From contig NZ_CP127389.1 in NCBI RefSeq assembly GCF_030271835.1, positions 1,152,001 to 1,216,000 on the forward strand: a stretch of 64,000 nt of DNA. Direction: 5' to 3'. The translations under genes were made by a program, and so were the position numbers. The stretch comes from Proteus appendicitidis. Its GTDB lineage: Bacteria > Pseudomonadota > Gammaproteobacteria > Enterobacterales > Enterobacteriaceae. Each line of letters opens with the position of its first letter. The first letter of the stretch is position 1. This document shows, piece by piece, positions 25,778-34,839 of this stretch. Below the pieces are notes generated by a model. The model made no database searches and had not been told where the DNA came from. It saw nothing but the letters and a program-made list of their open reading frames with translations.

Positions 25778-26928
25778 TGCATTACCTCTGCCAACCATTG
25801 TGCGAAATGTTCAGGTGTTAACGCTGCAACTTGCATGCCTCTGTCTGCAAGTTTTTGTGCAATTGCAGAGTCATAAACAGGTTGAGCCTCATCATCAAGA
25901 GCCGCAAGCCCTAATAATTTAACTTGTTGGCTATTAAGGCGCTGTGTGCAATCTAATAAGCGATTTAAGGAGCCACCTTCTTCAAAGTCACTAATAAGTG
26001 AAATAACCGTGCGTTTAGGATTTTTAACTAAGCTTTCGCAATATTGCATTGCACCTGCAATATCCGTACCGCCCCCTAATTGTACTGTCATTAAAACTTC
26101 AACGGGATCGTCTGCTAAGTGCGATAAATCGACAACTTGGGTATCAAAAACCACTAAAGAGACATTAACCGCCGGTAAAGAAGCTAAAATACTGGCGCAA
26201 ACAGCGGCATACATAATTGAGCTAGACATTGACGCACTTTGGTCAACACAAAGAATGACATCCCACGGAAAATGCTGTTGCATCCGTGAGTTAAAATAAG
26301 GTGTTTCAATCACTAAGCGACGATTTTGGGTATCGTAATGTTTTAAGTTTGCAGCGATGGTTGCGCGCCAATCAAAGTTGCGACTGTTAGGTACCAAAGA
26401 GCGTCTAAAGCGATTACGACGTCCCGTTAATGATTGGCGAAAGTTATTGCGAATTTGGCGCAAAATATCATCAACCACTTGACGAATAATGGTTTTAACC
26501 GCATCTCGCGTTTCTTCACTCATTCGCCCACGTAAGCTTAATAATGTTTTAGCTAACGCTTTTGTTGGCTCCATCGCTTTTAACGTATTGGGATCTTTAA
26601 GAAAACTACTGATTTGATAACGCTCAATAGCTTGTGATTGCATTCGTTCAAATGTGCTATTAGGAAATAGCTTACGAGCTTGATTTAGCCAGTTTACCGC
26701 AGTAAGTTGCGATGCATCGAGTGATCCATGACGTCCTCGTTCTTGGCGAAGACCTCTGCGTTGATATTCTCGGCGATAGAGAAAGTCGAGTGTGCGCTCC
26801 ACTTTTAAATCATCGGCATTAAAAGTCGCTTGTCCAAGAGCATCATCAGCATATTGACCTAAAATCAGACGCCAGCGTTTTGCTTGTTTTATTTTATCTT
26901 CAGGCATATCGTCATTATGCTGACTCAT
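25774..26928 (-). CDS. yehP: VWA-domain protein YehP
   Basis: A 384-residue protein with a helical, very basic N-terminal half (RRNRFRRSL near 180) and a C-terminal von Willebrand A domain from about residue 215. A full MIDAS is visible: DQSASMSSS, the threonine in GGGTDIAGAM and the aspartate in LISDFEEGG. VWA proteins of this kind act as adaptors for MoxR ATPases, coupling metal-dependent target binding to ATP hydrolysis. It overlaps yehM by 14 bases and yehQ by 4, so translation is coupled. It has no signal peptide or membrane segment and is therefore cytosolic. Confidence 0.9.
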   Translation of the reverse strand: MSQHNDDMPEDKIKQAKRWRLILGQYADDALGQATFNADDLKVERTLDFLYRREYQRRGLRQERGRHGSLDASQLTAVNWLNQARKLFPNSTFERMQSQAIERYQISSFLKDPNTLKAMEPTKALAKTLLSLRGRMSEETRDAVKTIIRQVVDDILRQIRNNFRQSLTGRRNRFRRSLVPNSRNFDWRATIAANLKHYDTQNRRLVIETPYFNSRMQQHFPWDVILCVDQSASMSSSIMYAAVCASILASLPAVNVSLVVFDTQVVDLSHLADDPVEVLMTVQLGGGTDIAGAMQYCESLVKNPKRTVISLISDFEEGGSLNRLLDCTQRLNSQQVKLLGLAALDDEAQPVYDSAIAQKLADRGMQVAALTPEHFAQWLAEVMQ

Positions 26929-29497
26929 GAGTCGTATCTCCTTTCTCTATTTTCTTAGCATCAAACCAAGAAATCATGCCTTGTTCCATTATTCGCTGCT
27001 GTAATTTTTGATTGAGTTTAGTGGCTTCAAGCATCTGTTTAGCACTAAATTCTGACTGCCACAAAGATAACGCTTGCGTATCTAAACCAATATCATTGGC
27101 AATATATTGTGCAAGCTCTGCATTTTGTTTGGGATTAAGTTGGCTAAAGGCAAAACGCAGATCAGGTAAGATCTGAATAAATCGTTCTTCATCCCATTGT
27201 TGCAACAAGGTGTTTAAGTGATCGACTAATAACGGTAGGCGGATCACCAGCTCTGGTGCAGTTCGCATCATACCGACGAAATAACCAATGGCATGCTCGG
27301 GAGAACTGCCTATACTAAAGGTTGTATTTAGCGCGGTGACCAACGTATTTTCGTCAATATATGAACCTAAATAACGTAATGCATCTACCGCACCTTTTAA
27401 TAAAGGCACAGCATCTAATTGACCATCAAGGCGATTGAGTTGCTGATAGAAATCACTTTTATAATCATGCTGATTATTGAGTGATGGCATAAATTCAATC
27501 AATTCACGCAAAGAGAGCAGAGCTTGTAAATGGCTTTCTTGCTGTTGCTCATCACCTTGAGCCAGTTGTTCTAAACAAAAGAAAGCTTGTGGAATAACTT
27601 GATGTAGGCGATTTTCAAGTGAAAGTTCATCAGTAATATCAAGATATTGGCGACCCCGCCATAAATGGATCAGTTTATGTCCACATTGAGTGAGTGACTC
27701 AAGACGAAAATCTTGCTGAATATAGCTATCTAATAGTTTAAAGAGTGATGGTATGCGCTGGTGAAGCCCTATTAATGCCGCTTGGATTAATAACGTGACC
27801 GCACTCTGACTTGAACGGCTTTGTCCTTGTTCTTCGAGCTGTTTTTCCATTGATAACAGCTTATTTAGGGCGATGGCTTCAAGTTGAGAGCCTTTCTCTG
27901 ATAATGAAATTAGCTCGCCTTCCACATTGGGTGTCCAAGCGTATTGCCACTCTTCAAATAGCAGATCTAATTGATGACCAGAAAGAAAATCAGGGCCATT
28001 AACACGGTGTGCAAAATGGATCTCTAAGAAGGCTAATAAGTGTAAAAAGCGGCTTCTTAATCGGTGCTGCGGATTACGGTAAACATCACATTTAGTGGTT
28101 TTTGCTAATGTATCATCTAGCTTGAAGCGAAATGCTCTTGCGCGCTCATAAGTTTCATTGACTAAAGGCGGGGTTGCCGTACCTAATGGAATTTTACCTA
28201 AGAGATAGCCTGAAAAGCAGGTTTTAATTTCAGCCCATAATTCGCTTTGGCTATCATCTAAACTGCCCTTAATAAAGGCACTTTGTAAACCATCAAGCAA
28301 GTCATAGCGACCTGTACCTGCGTGATCTCTTAGTAATGCGAGTCGTAAACTCTGTTCAGCCGCGAGTTTTACAGCTAAATAGCTAGGGGGATTATCAAAT
28401 TGTTTTTCTCTGATAGCCTGAGCTACCGAGCTTAGAAAAGCGATCCCCATTTTATTGCGATAAACTTGAGTTGGCTGTTTTGCCGCATCATTATGCTCTA
28501 ATTTATCATGATGTTGTTGCATCAAACTTTGCCAAGCTTGTTGATAAAAGGCGGGTGATGGCATGCCTGAAGCATAGCCATTAAGTGCATCTAATCTGTC
28601 AAAACTATAGCGAATAAGCCAAGCTTGCTCTTTTTCACCCATTTTTTGCATTTTAGTGAATTGCTTTTGTTCTGTGCTAGGAATGGCGAAAGAGTGAGGT
28701 TGTGAATGCGCTAGACCTTCAATTAACGCAAGGGTATGAAATCCGCCCGTGACGATTAAAATCTTTGCATTCGGCTCTTGGTTTTTGATTGCCTGAATAT
28801 GAGTGAGCATATGCGCTTCACGTTGTGAAGATCCCTCAGATTCAAGTACTTCAGGTTCATAATCAAGGCGCGCAAGTGCGCACCAAATAAAGGTGTCATT
28901 AAACAGTGTTTGCCAATCCGCTAAGGCTTCGATACTGCGTAATTCAAAAAGATGCTCCCACACATCATCATGATCACGACAGTGGCATTTTTTGGCTAAT
29001 TGCGCGATAAACTGGCTATGTGCTAAATAACGTTCTTTTTGTAAGCTACGACTTTGTGAGTCGCTATACTCTTCGTTATTAATTTGTGCTGCCCAAGGTA
29101 AATCGATAAAACGTGTTTTGGCATTGATGCGCAAACCACCTCGCAAAGCTTGCCATTCAGGTGAATATTCACAAAATGGAAAATAGGCAGAGTGCAGTGA
29201 TTTTTCTCGCTCTTCTTGGTTTCCATCATTATGCAAATACTCTGCTTGTCCCATAATCGCAACGGGAGGTAGAGTATCTTTATCTGTTAGGCTAGGAATA
29301 AGCGAATTAAAGGTATCTGGACCTTCAATTAAAATATAATCAGGTTTTACAGAATCAATTAATGATAAAACCGCATAAGCACAAGCAGGACTATGGTGGC
29401 GTATAGGGGCAAAATAGAGATGTTGTTGCTGTAACGACGTCCATTTCAGTCGTGCTTGGTCAATTCTTTCTGGCAAAGGTATTGAAGGTAGCGTCAC
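26915..29497 (-). CDS. yehM: DUF5682-family protein YehM
   Basis: An 860-residue cytosolic protein. The N-terminal 270 residues carry three spaced motifs: IRHHSPACAYAV (residues 32-43), YILIEGPDTF (54-63) and VTGGFHTLALIEGL (near 250). The pattern of an early His pair, a Glu after a predicted strand and a late GGFH resembles TraB/Tiki and EreA-like hydrolases, which I offer as an inference of fold. The rest is helical. The start is GTG at 29497. A terminator-like hairpin separates it from yehL upstream. Its function is unknown. Confidence 0.82.
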   Translation of the reverse strand: MTLPSIPLPERIDQARLKWTSLQQQHLYFAPIRHHSPACAYAVLSLIDSVKPDYILIEGPDTFNSLIPSLTDKDTLPPVAIMGQAEYLHNDGNQEEREKSLHSAYFPFCEYSPEWQALRGGLRINAKTRFIDLPWAAQINNEEYSDSQSRSLQKERYLAHSQFIAQLAKKCHCRDHDDVWEHLFELRSIEALADWQTLFNDTFIWCALARLDYEPEVLESEGSSQREAHMLTHIQAIKNQEPNAKILIVTGGFHTLALIEGLAHSQPHSFAIPSTEQKQFTKMQKMGEKEQAWLIRYSFDRLDALNGYASGMPSPAFYQQAWQSLMQQHHDKLEHNDAAKQPTQVYRNKMGIAFLSSVAQAIREKQFDNPPSYLAVKLAAEQSLRLALLRDHAGTGRYDLLDGLQSAFIKGSLDDSQSELWAEIKTCFSGYLLGKIPLGTATPPLVNETYERARAFRFKLDDTLAKTTKCDVYRNPQHRLRSRFLHLLAFLEIHFAHRVNGPDFLSGHQLDLLFEEWQYAWTPNVEGELISLSEKGSQLEAIALNKLLSMEKQLEEQGQSRSSQSAVTLLIQAALIGLHQRIPSLFKLLDSYIQQDFRLESLTQCGHKLIHLWRGRQYLDITDELSLENRLHQVIPQAFFCLEQLAQGDEQQQESHLQALLSLRELIEFMPSLNNQHDYKSDFYQQLNRLDGQLDAVPLLKGAVDALRYLGSYIDENTLVTALNTTFSIGSSPEHAIGYFVGMMRTAPELVIRLPLLVDHLNTLLQQWDEERFIQILPDLRFAFSQLNPKQNAELAQYIANDIGLDTQALSLWQSEFSAKQMLEATKLNQKLQQRIMEQGMISWFDAKKIEKGDTTHESA

Positions 29498-29521
29498 CGT
29501 GTCGATCCCTTTTCTGGGTGA

Positions 29522-29551
29522 AAAGGCAGAGTGAGTTAACTCTGCCTTTAA
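29522..29551 (-). terminator. Attenuator-like hairpin between yehL and yehM
   Basis: On the minus strand an 11-bp stem AAAGGCAGAGT / ACTCTGCCTTT with loop TAACTC is followed by only a short T run (TTTT-C). It may reduce read-through from yehIL into yehMPQ. Confidence 0.6.
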
Positions 29552-29596
29552 TAGGTAAATAACGTATTTTAATGTGTAGCCACGAGTCTTAGCGTT

Positions 29597-30706
29597 TTAT
29601 TGCCAAAACTCTTTTGATGCATCAAAGAAAGCTTTCCACTCTTTACTATTTCTTGCTCTCTCTCTGGCTACGTTGTCCATGTAATAACGAATACGCTTAA
29701 TATCATCGGCATTGTCTTTTAATACAACACCGATTAATTGACGGGCAATAGCACCTGCATTCATCACACCATCACCTAAATAATGCGCTTCTAAGGCACA
29801 AGCATAAGCAATGTTCACGGCTTCTGCGGTTGACATAACTGCATCAGGGGTTTTGATATTGCCGCCATCTTTCGTATTACCTGAACGTAACTCTTGGAAT
29901 GTTGTGACCAGTAACTCCACAACTTCCGCGGGTGCAGTGATTTCATTTGCTAAAGCGCCTAATTCATTCTCAAGCTGTGATTGGATCAAGCTAATTTCAA
30001 AGGCAGGATCACGAATAGGTTTCACCGTTTCAAAGTTAAAACGACGCTTTAATGCGGCTGACATTTCATGAACACCGCGATCACGTAAGTTTGCTGTACC
30101 AATAAGGTTAAATCCCGGTTTTGCACTAATACGTGCACCATCACCCATTTCAGGGATCATCAATTGTTTCTCTGACATCAAGGAAACCAGCACATCCTGA
30201 ATTTCAGGAGGACAGCGGGTTATTTCTTCAAAGCGAACAATTTTACCTTGCAACATACCTTGATAAAGCGGTGATCCCACTAACGCGCGTTCTGTTGGAC
30301 CTTCTGCTAATAGCAATGCATAGTTCCAAGAATACTTAATATGATCTTCTGTTGTGCCAGCAGTACCTTGGATAGTTAATCCTGAATCACCACTGATGGC
30401 GGCAGCAAAAAGCTCTGAGAGCATTGATTTTGCTGTACCCGGTTCACCAACTAGCATTAAACCTTGTTTACCCAATAATGTGACAATTGCACGATCAACC
30501 AATGCATCATCGCCAAAAAACTTAGGTGTGATGCCTAATGCATCATCACCTAAAATAAATTGGCGTACAGCACGAGGAGAGCGAAGCCATCCTTGTGGTT
30601 TAGGATTATTAGCATCAGCTTTTGTTAAACGCTCTAACTCTTGGGCAAATCGAACCTCAGCGCTTTCCCTAATTGCTTGTTGATCTGCGGGTGCTTTTTT
30701 AGCCAT
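29597..30706 (-). CDS. yehL: MoxR-type AAA ATPase YehL
   Basis: A 369-residue AAA+ ATPase. Walker A GEPGTAKSML lies near residues 82-91, Walker B with its acidic pair in IVRFEEITRCPPEIQDVLV near 145-163, and sensor 1/arginine finger in GTANLRDRGVHEMSAALKRRF near 205-225. The EITRCPP..QDVL pattern is typical of MoxR ATPases. MoxR proteins work with VWA partners (here YehP) as ATP-driven chaperones that remodel or load metal onto a target. It lies 25 bases after yehI with an AGGAAAGA ribosome binding site. Confidence 0.93.
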   Translation of the reverse strand: MAKKAPADQQAIRESAEVRFAQELERLTKADANNPKPQGWLRSPRAVRQFILGDDALGITPKFFGDDALVDRAIVTLLGKQGLMLVGEPGTAKSMLSELFAAAISGDSGLTIQGTAGTTEDHIKYSWNYALLLAEGPTERALVGSPLYQGMLQGKIVRFEEITRCPPEIQDVLVSLMSEKQLMIPEMGDGARISAKPGFNLIGTANLRDRGVHEMSAALKRRFNFETVKPIRDPAFEISLIQSQLENELGALANEITAPAEVVELLVTTFQELRSGNTKDGGNIKTPDAVMSTAEAVNIAYACALEAHYLGDGVMNAGAIARQLIGVVLKDNADDIKRIRYYMDNVARERARNSKEWKAFFDASKEFWQ

Positions 30707-30731
30707 ATTCTTTCCTAATTATCCCTATTTT

Positions 30732-33700
30732 TTACCAAGGTGTTTTCTTTTCCCATTCAGGATCAAATCCTGCACAAGCTTCAGCGACTTTTAGATAATC
30801 GGCATAGCTTTCTGCTAATAGAATAGGAGGTACATCTTTTAGTTCAACATTATTGCGATCCCAATAATCTTGCTGATTTTTTTCGAAACTTAAATCAAAT
30901 AAGACCGCTGGAATGTTTTCTTCTGGTACATAACTACCACTGAAACCGATATTGACGTAATAGTTTAAACTGGAGAAGAATTTGTAATAGTGAGAGAACG
31001 AGCCACCATCTTCAGCTGGTCCACGTTGATAGCCCATTTTGGTTAAAATGCCACGTAGTGTGAAGGTATCTGTGATCCAACCTTTTCTATCTTCAATCTC
31101 AGTCAGCTTTAGATCTAACTCAGGGATTTTATGTTCCATTTGCGAGAACAAGAATTTCACTTTGTAATCTTTGAAATGAGCTATCCATGCTTTACGCTCA
31201 TCTTCATTAACCAATGCAGCATGAGCAAGCTGGATCAACGAGTCGTTTTGTAAAGTCACTTCATCATCTTCTAGATCAAGTAATGCACCGTCATCAGAAG
31301 GGCGGAATGTATTGATAACTTTGCCATCTTTTACTTCTTGCCAAACCAGTTGTTCAATCAGTTTATGCATGATTGGGTGAGCTAAAATATATTCTTGCCA
31401 ATCCGCACTTAACCACTGACGTTGAGCGCACATGGCTTCATATAAGCGCACACTTTGTAGCTCAATAACTTGTTTAAGTTCTTTTTTACTTGAAGTGAAG
31501 AGTTTTTTCGCTTCTTTGATAAGCTCTGCATCGTCATTTTTACGCGCCGCAGGTAAGGCTTTAACTTCTTTGCCTTCAGGATTAAACAAGACCAGTTTTT
31601 GTTTTGCATCCATCTTCGCGGTAAAGATACGCTCGCCATACTCTAGTACTAATGTACCCGTATCATCAAAGCCAGCCGTTGGGATCGTTCTATCCGCTAA
31701 TTCATCAGAACTCCAACCATTACGTTCAGCAATTTGCGTGACTAAATTACGTGCTTTTTCTTGAACCGATGCGGTGCGATAACGGCGTGATAATGAAAGA
31801 AGAAGCTGAATGATAATTGGATCATTGCTTGACGCTACAGCATCAATCATGGCTTCAATTTGCGCACGGCGCTGATAGTGATCACGCATATAGTTACGTA
31901 ATACAGATACCGCAACATGACCCTCAATACCGCAAATCAGGGCAAGCATACCTTTATCACTAATGGCAGAGCCTAAATAACGACGTAGCACCTCGTTTTT
32001 AATCTCTTCAATTACTTGCTCTAAAGTATAGGTTTCATATTTAGCGTAATATTCAGGATAACGTTTAGCCCAATCTTTATATTGTGTTAAGCGAGTAGGC
32101 GCATTTTTTTGTGCTTCTAGCATAGCTTCTTCAAGCGTCGGCCCTTTAATATCCTGAGCCACAAAGGTATGCAGAATAAAGCTGGAAAGTTTATGTTGGC
32201 TATCGGTAGAAAGTAGCCCGATATAACGTTGTAATAATGCGTTTCCTCCCGGCATTTTTAGTTTGACTGCCAGAATAATCCACCAACGAATAATCGCAGG
32301 ATCAACCGCTTTTTTGTTTTCCCACGTTAATGCAGGAATAGCATCAAAGTTAAACCAAGCAAGGCTTGCTGGTGCTTTGGCTTTAAGACCTTTTTCAGCT
32401 TCAGCTAATAGGGTTTTTGGTGATAAATAACTTGAGATATCTTCACCAAGTTGCTCTAACGCTGTTAATAAAGAGGCTCGAACGACTTCGCGTTTCTCTT
32501 TTTTCAATAAGGCATTCAATGCAGGTAATGAGTCAGGATTTTTTAACCGAGCCAACCACTCAATCGCGGTCACGCGAATTTCTTGTTTCGCAGAAGATAA
32601 ACCTTCTTGAGCGCTTGTATGAATATTTGGCAGTGTCTCAAGTAAATTCTGCGCTGAAACGCGGTGCATTTTATTTTCACCCAATGCCAGTTCCATAATT
32701 CGAGGCACGAATTGTGCTGGAATGGTAGGGAAACGACCTAACACTTTAATGCCTTGTGAAATTTCAAACTGGCGATAGCGACGCTCGCTTTGACTTGGCA
32801 TCAAATTCAGCGCTTCAGCAATATAATCTGGATGCTGAGAGAAGAAAGGCCAAACTTGCTCTGGTCTACGGAATCGTTTTAAACCATCTTCATAAGATTC
32901 TAAACATAATGCAGCCGTTAGGCGGGTGGCATTTTTAAAGTTACAACGTTGCAGTACATCTTCAAGATGACGCAATTCAATATCACTAAATAAGCGCTCA
33001 GGAATTTCGCCATTAAAATAGTGAGAAGAGAAGTGATCGGCATGTTGGCGATTATTAACTATGACACGCACAGCATGGAACAGCGTATATTCAGGCAAAT
33101 TCAAAACACGGTTTTTATGTTTAATGATTTGAATTTCATTTGACTGAATAGAGCCTTGTCCACTATTCAGTTTATCTACTATTGCACGGCACTGTTTTTC
33201 ATCAATTTTATTTAAATCTTTTAAATGGCGCTGCGCCCAATTATAAGTGTGTTTAGCCGTTTTATTTTCTTCAATTTCACGTTCAGCATTTTCTTTGGCT
33301 TTAACCAAGATCTCATTGAAGTTATTGACCATCATATCGCGAACGCTATCAGGTAATGGTGTATCTTCTAATGGAGTAAAATCAGGAGTCTCAATTGCTT
33401 CTACGGTATTGGCATCTTCTGCAACATTAAAACGTAGTAGGGCGCTTTCAATACTTTTCATTACCGCTTTTGAGGTTTCATGTTTTAACGCTTCTTCAAG
33501 TACATCGCGGTTTTCACCTTGGCGTGCAAATAAATCGGCTGCTTGAGTACGCTGTTTTGGCGTACCATTCATTAAAACATGGGTAAGATTTTCTTTAACA
33601 ATTTCAGGCGGTAAAGTGACTAAAATTGGCTCTGCGGTTTTTTTAACGGTTTTTAAGCTGCTGGTGGCAAGTAACACAATAATGTCTGCAAAGGTGTCAC

Positions 33701-34460
33701 GTAATACGGTGTTTTTATTGAGGTAATTAATTAACTCAACTAAACCATTTGCTGACATTTTTTCAATTAATTCTGTTCTAACAAACTCTTGATGTGAAAG
33801 TAGGTAGTCTTTTAAATCACTTAATTCATAAATACGCTTCAGATTAGTTGCATAGTATTCAGAAATATCTTTTCTATCAAACACAGCAAATAAGGCATTT
33901 TCACCGGCAATATTCGCTTCTTGTTCCACCATATCGGCAATAAATGCCATATTCCAATGTTTACGGTGTTCTAAGTTTAGATTACGCGCATTTTCATAGG
34001 TGTTATAAAATACGTCAATCAGCAGATAAAGCACCCAAGATGGCACTTCTTTTGTTGTTATTTTGATATTGATATCTTGGCAAGCAGCTGCCAGCACTTT
34101 TCCGTAACGAGCCACTTGTTCTGCTGAAAAACTATCACCAACTTTGGAATAGAGTTTGTGTCGTGCATTTAGCCCTTGCGTGATAATTTTACTGTATTTC
34201 CCTGTATTTACGTTATGTGCATACCACCACTCTAACGTACCGGGTTTATCAAAATAAACGGCCGCTTTTGAAGCATCCAGCTTGTTTAATTCAAAAAGCA
34301 CTTCAGGGTTTTCACCTGTAAGGACATAATTTAATGCACGTTTAGGTAATCCTTCATCGAATACAGCAAGTAATACGAGGGATTCTTGGAGGTGCTTTTC
34401 AGTAATTGCGACGTCTTTTTTCCCAAAAATTGGGAAAATGTCTAAGATTTTTTTTATCAC
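30732..34460 (-). CDS. yehI: DUF4132 protein YehI (large, HEAT-like repeats)
   Basis: A 1242-residue protein, first gene of the operon, starting at GTG 34460 behind AAGGAA. Residues from about 280 to 340 and 590 to 690 show HEAT-like helical pairs (for example TAIEWLARLKNPDSLPALNALLKKE). The C-terminal third, with DWQEYILAHPIMHKLIEQLVW and TFRPSDDGALLDLEDDEVTL, is the conserved DUF4132 domain found in E. coli YehI/MolR. No membrane segment or known catalytic motif was seen. The old MolR label links it to molybdate, but that link is weak. It probably provides a scaffold or substrate-recognition part of the MoxR-VWA system. Confidence 0.9.
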   Translation of the reverse strand: MIKKILDIFPIFGKKDVAITEKHLQESLVLLAVFDEGLPKRALNYVLTGENPEVLFELNKLDASKAAVYFDKPGTLEWWYAHNVNTGKYSKIITQGLNARHKLYSKVGDSFSAEQVARYGKVLAAACQDINIKITTKEVPSWVLYLLIDVFYNTYENARNLNLEHRKHWNMAFIADMVEQEANIAGENALFAVFDRKDISEYYATNLKRIYELSDLKDYLLSHQEFVRTELIEKMSANGLVELINYLNKNTVLRDTFADIIVLLATSSLKTVKKTAEPILVTLPPEIVKENLTHVLMNGTPKQRTQAADLFARQGENRDVLEEALKHETSKAVMKSIESALLRFNVAEDANTVEAIETPDFTPLEDTPLPDSVRDMMVNNFNEILVKAKENAEREIEENKTAKHTYNWAQRHLKDLNKIDEKQCRAIVDKLNSGQGSIQSNEIQIIKHKNRVLNLPEYTLFHAVRVIVNNRQHADHFSSHYFNGEIPERLFSDIELRHLEDVLQRCNFKNATRLTAALCLESYEDGLKRFRRPEQVWPFFSQHPDYIAEALNLMPSQSERRYRQFEISQGIKVLGRFPTIPAQFVPRIMELALGENKMHRVSAQNLLETLPNIHTSAQEGLSSAKQEIRVTAIEWLARLKNPDSLPALNALLKKEKREVVRASLLTALEQLGEDISSYLSPKTLLAEAEKGLKAKAPASLAWFNFDAIPALTWENKKAVDPAIIRWWIILAVKLKMPGGNALLQRYIGLLSTDSQHKLSSFILHTFVAQDIKGPTLEEAMLEAQKNAPTRLTQYKDWAKRYPEYYAKYETYTLEQVIEEIKNEVLRRYLGSAISDKGMLALICGIEGHVAVSVLRNYMRDHYQRRAQIEAMIDAVASSNDPIIIQLLLSLSRRYRTASVQEKARNLVTQIAERNGWSSDELADRTIPTAGFDDTGTLVLEYGERIFTAKMDAKQKLVLFNPEGKEVKALPAARKNDDAELIKEAKKLFTSSKKELKQVIELQSVRLYEAMCAQRQWLSADWQEYILAHPIMHKLIEQLVWQEVKDGKVINTFRPSDDGALLDLEDDEVTLQNDSLIQLAHAALVNEDERKAWIAHFKDYKVKFLFSQMEHKIPELDLKLTEIEDRKGWITDTFTLRGILTKMGYQRGPAEDGGSFSHYYKFFSSLNYYVNIGFSGSYVPEENIPAVLFDLSFEKNQQDYWDRNNVELKDVPPILLAESYADYLKVAEACAGFDPEWEKKTPW

Positions 34461-34799
34461 GCCAGTTCCTTAAGCTATGTATGGATAAACAGTTTTTTTT
34501 ACCATGAAATAGCAATGTGAACAATTTGATTATCACTATCATAAATAAAAATAAGAGGTGTTATTGGGTAAATTAATAGAGGTAAACGCTAAAAAATCTA
34601 ACTGAACTTTATTAATATTCAATTTGGCTTTATATAAATAGGTATATCAGGAAAAAGTGCTGAAAATGAAGAAATGAGAATAAAGGTGTTTTTTGTTGAA
34701 TTTAAAAAGATTAAGAATTGTCTGCCTAGCAATATAAGCGTTAACCCTTAGCTAAATTGATTAAAAATTAACAGTAAAAACGAAACTTAATATTGCTAG
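34461..34799. other. Gene-free spacer upstream of yehI
   Basis: AT-rich, with no reading frame. It must hold the yehI operon promoter on the minus strand, but no box pair was clear enough to name. A perfect 10-bp inverted repeat CTAGCAATAT (34726) / ATATTGCTAG (34790) spans 74 bases. Confidence 0.5.
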
Positions 34800-34832
34800 A
34801 AAAAATCCCGTACTTTTCATTTTGTACGGGAT
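34800..34832 (-). terminator. Terminator of the Bcr/CflA-like MFS gene
   Basis: A perfect 9-bp stem ATCCCGTAC / GTACGGGAT has a 10-base loop. On the minus strand it is followed by six T residues. Confidence 0.85.
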
Positions 34833-34839
34833 AAATTTA

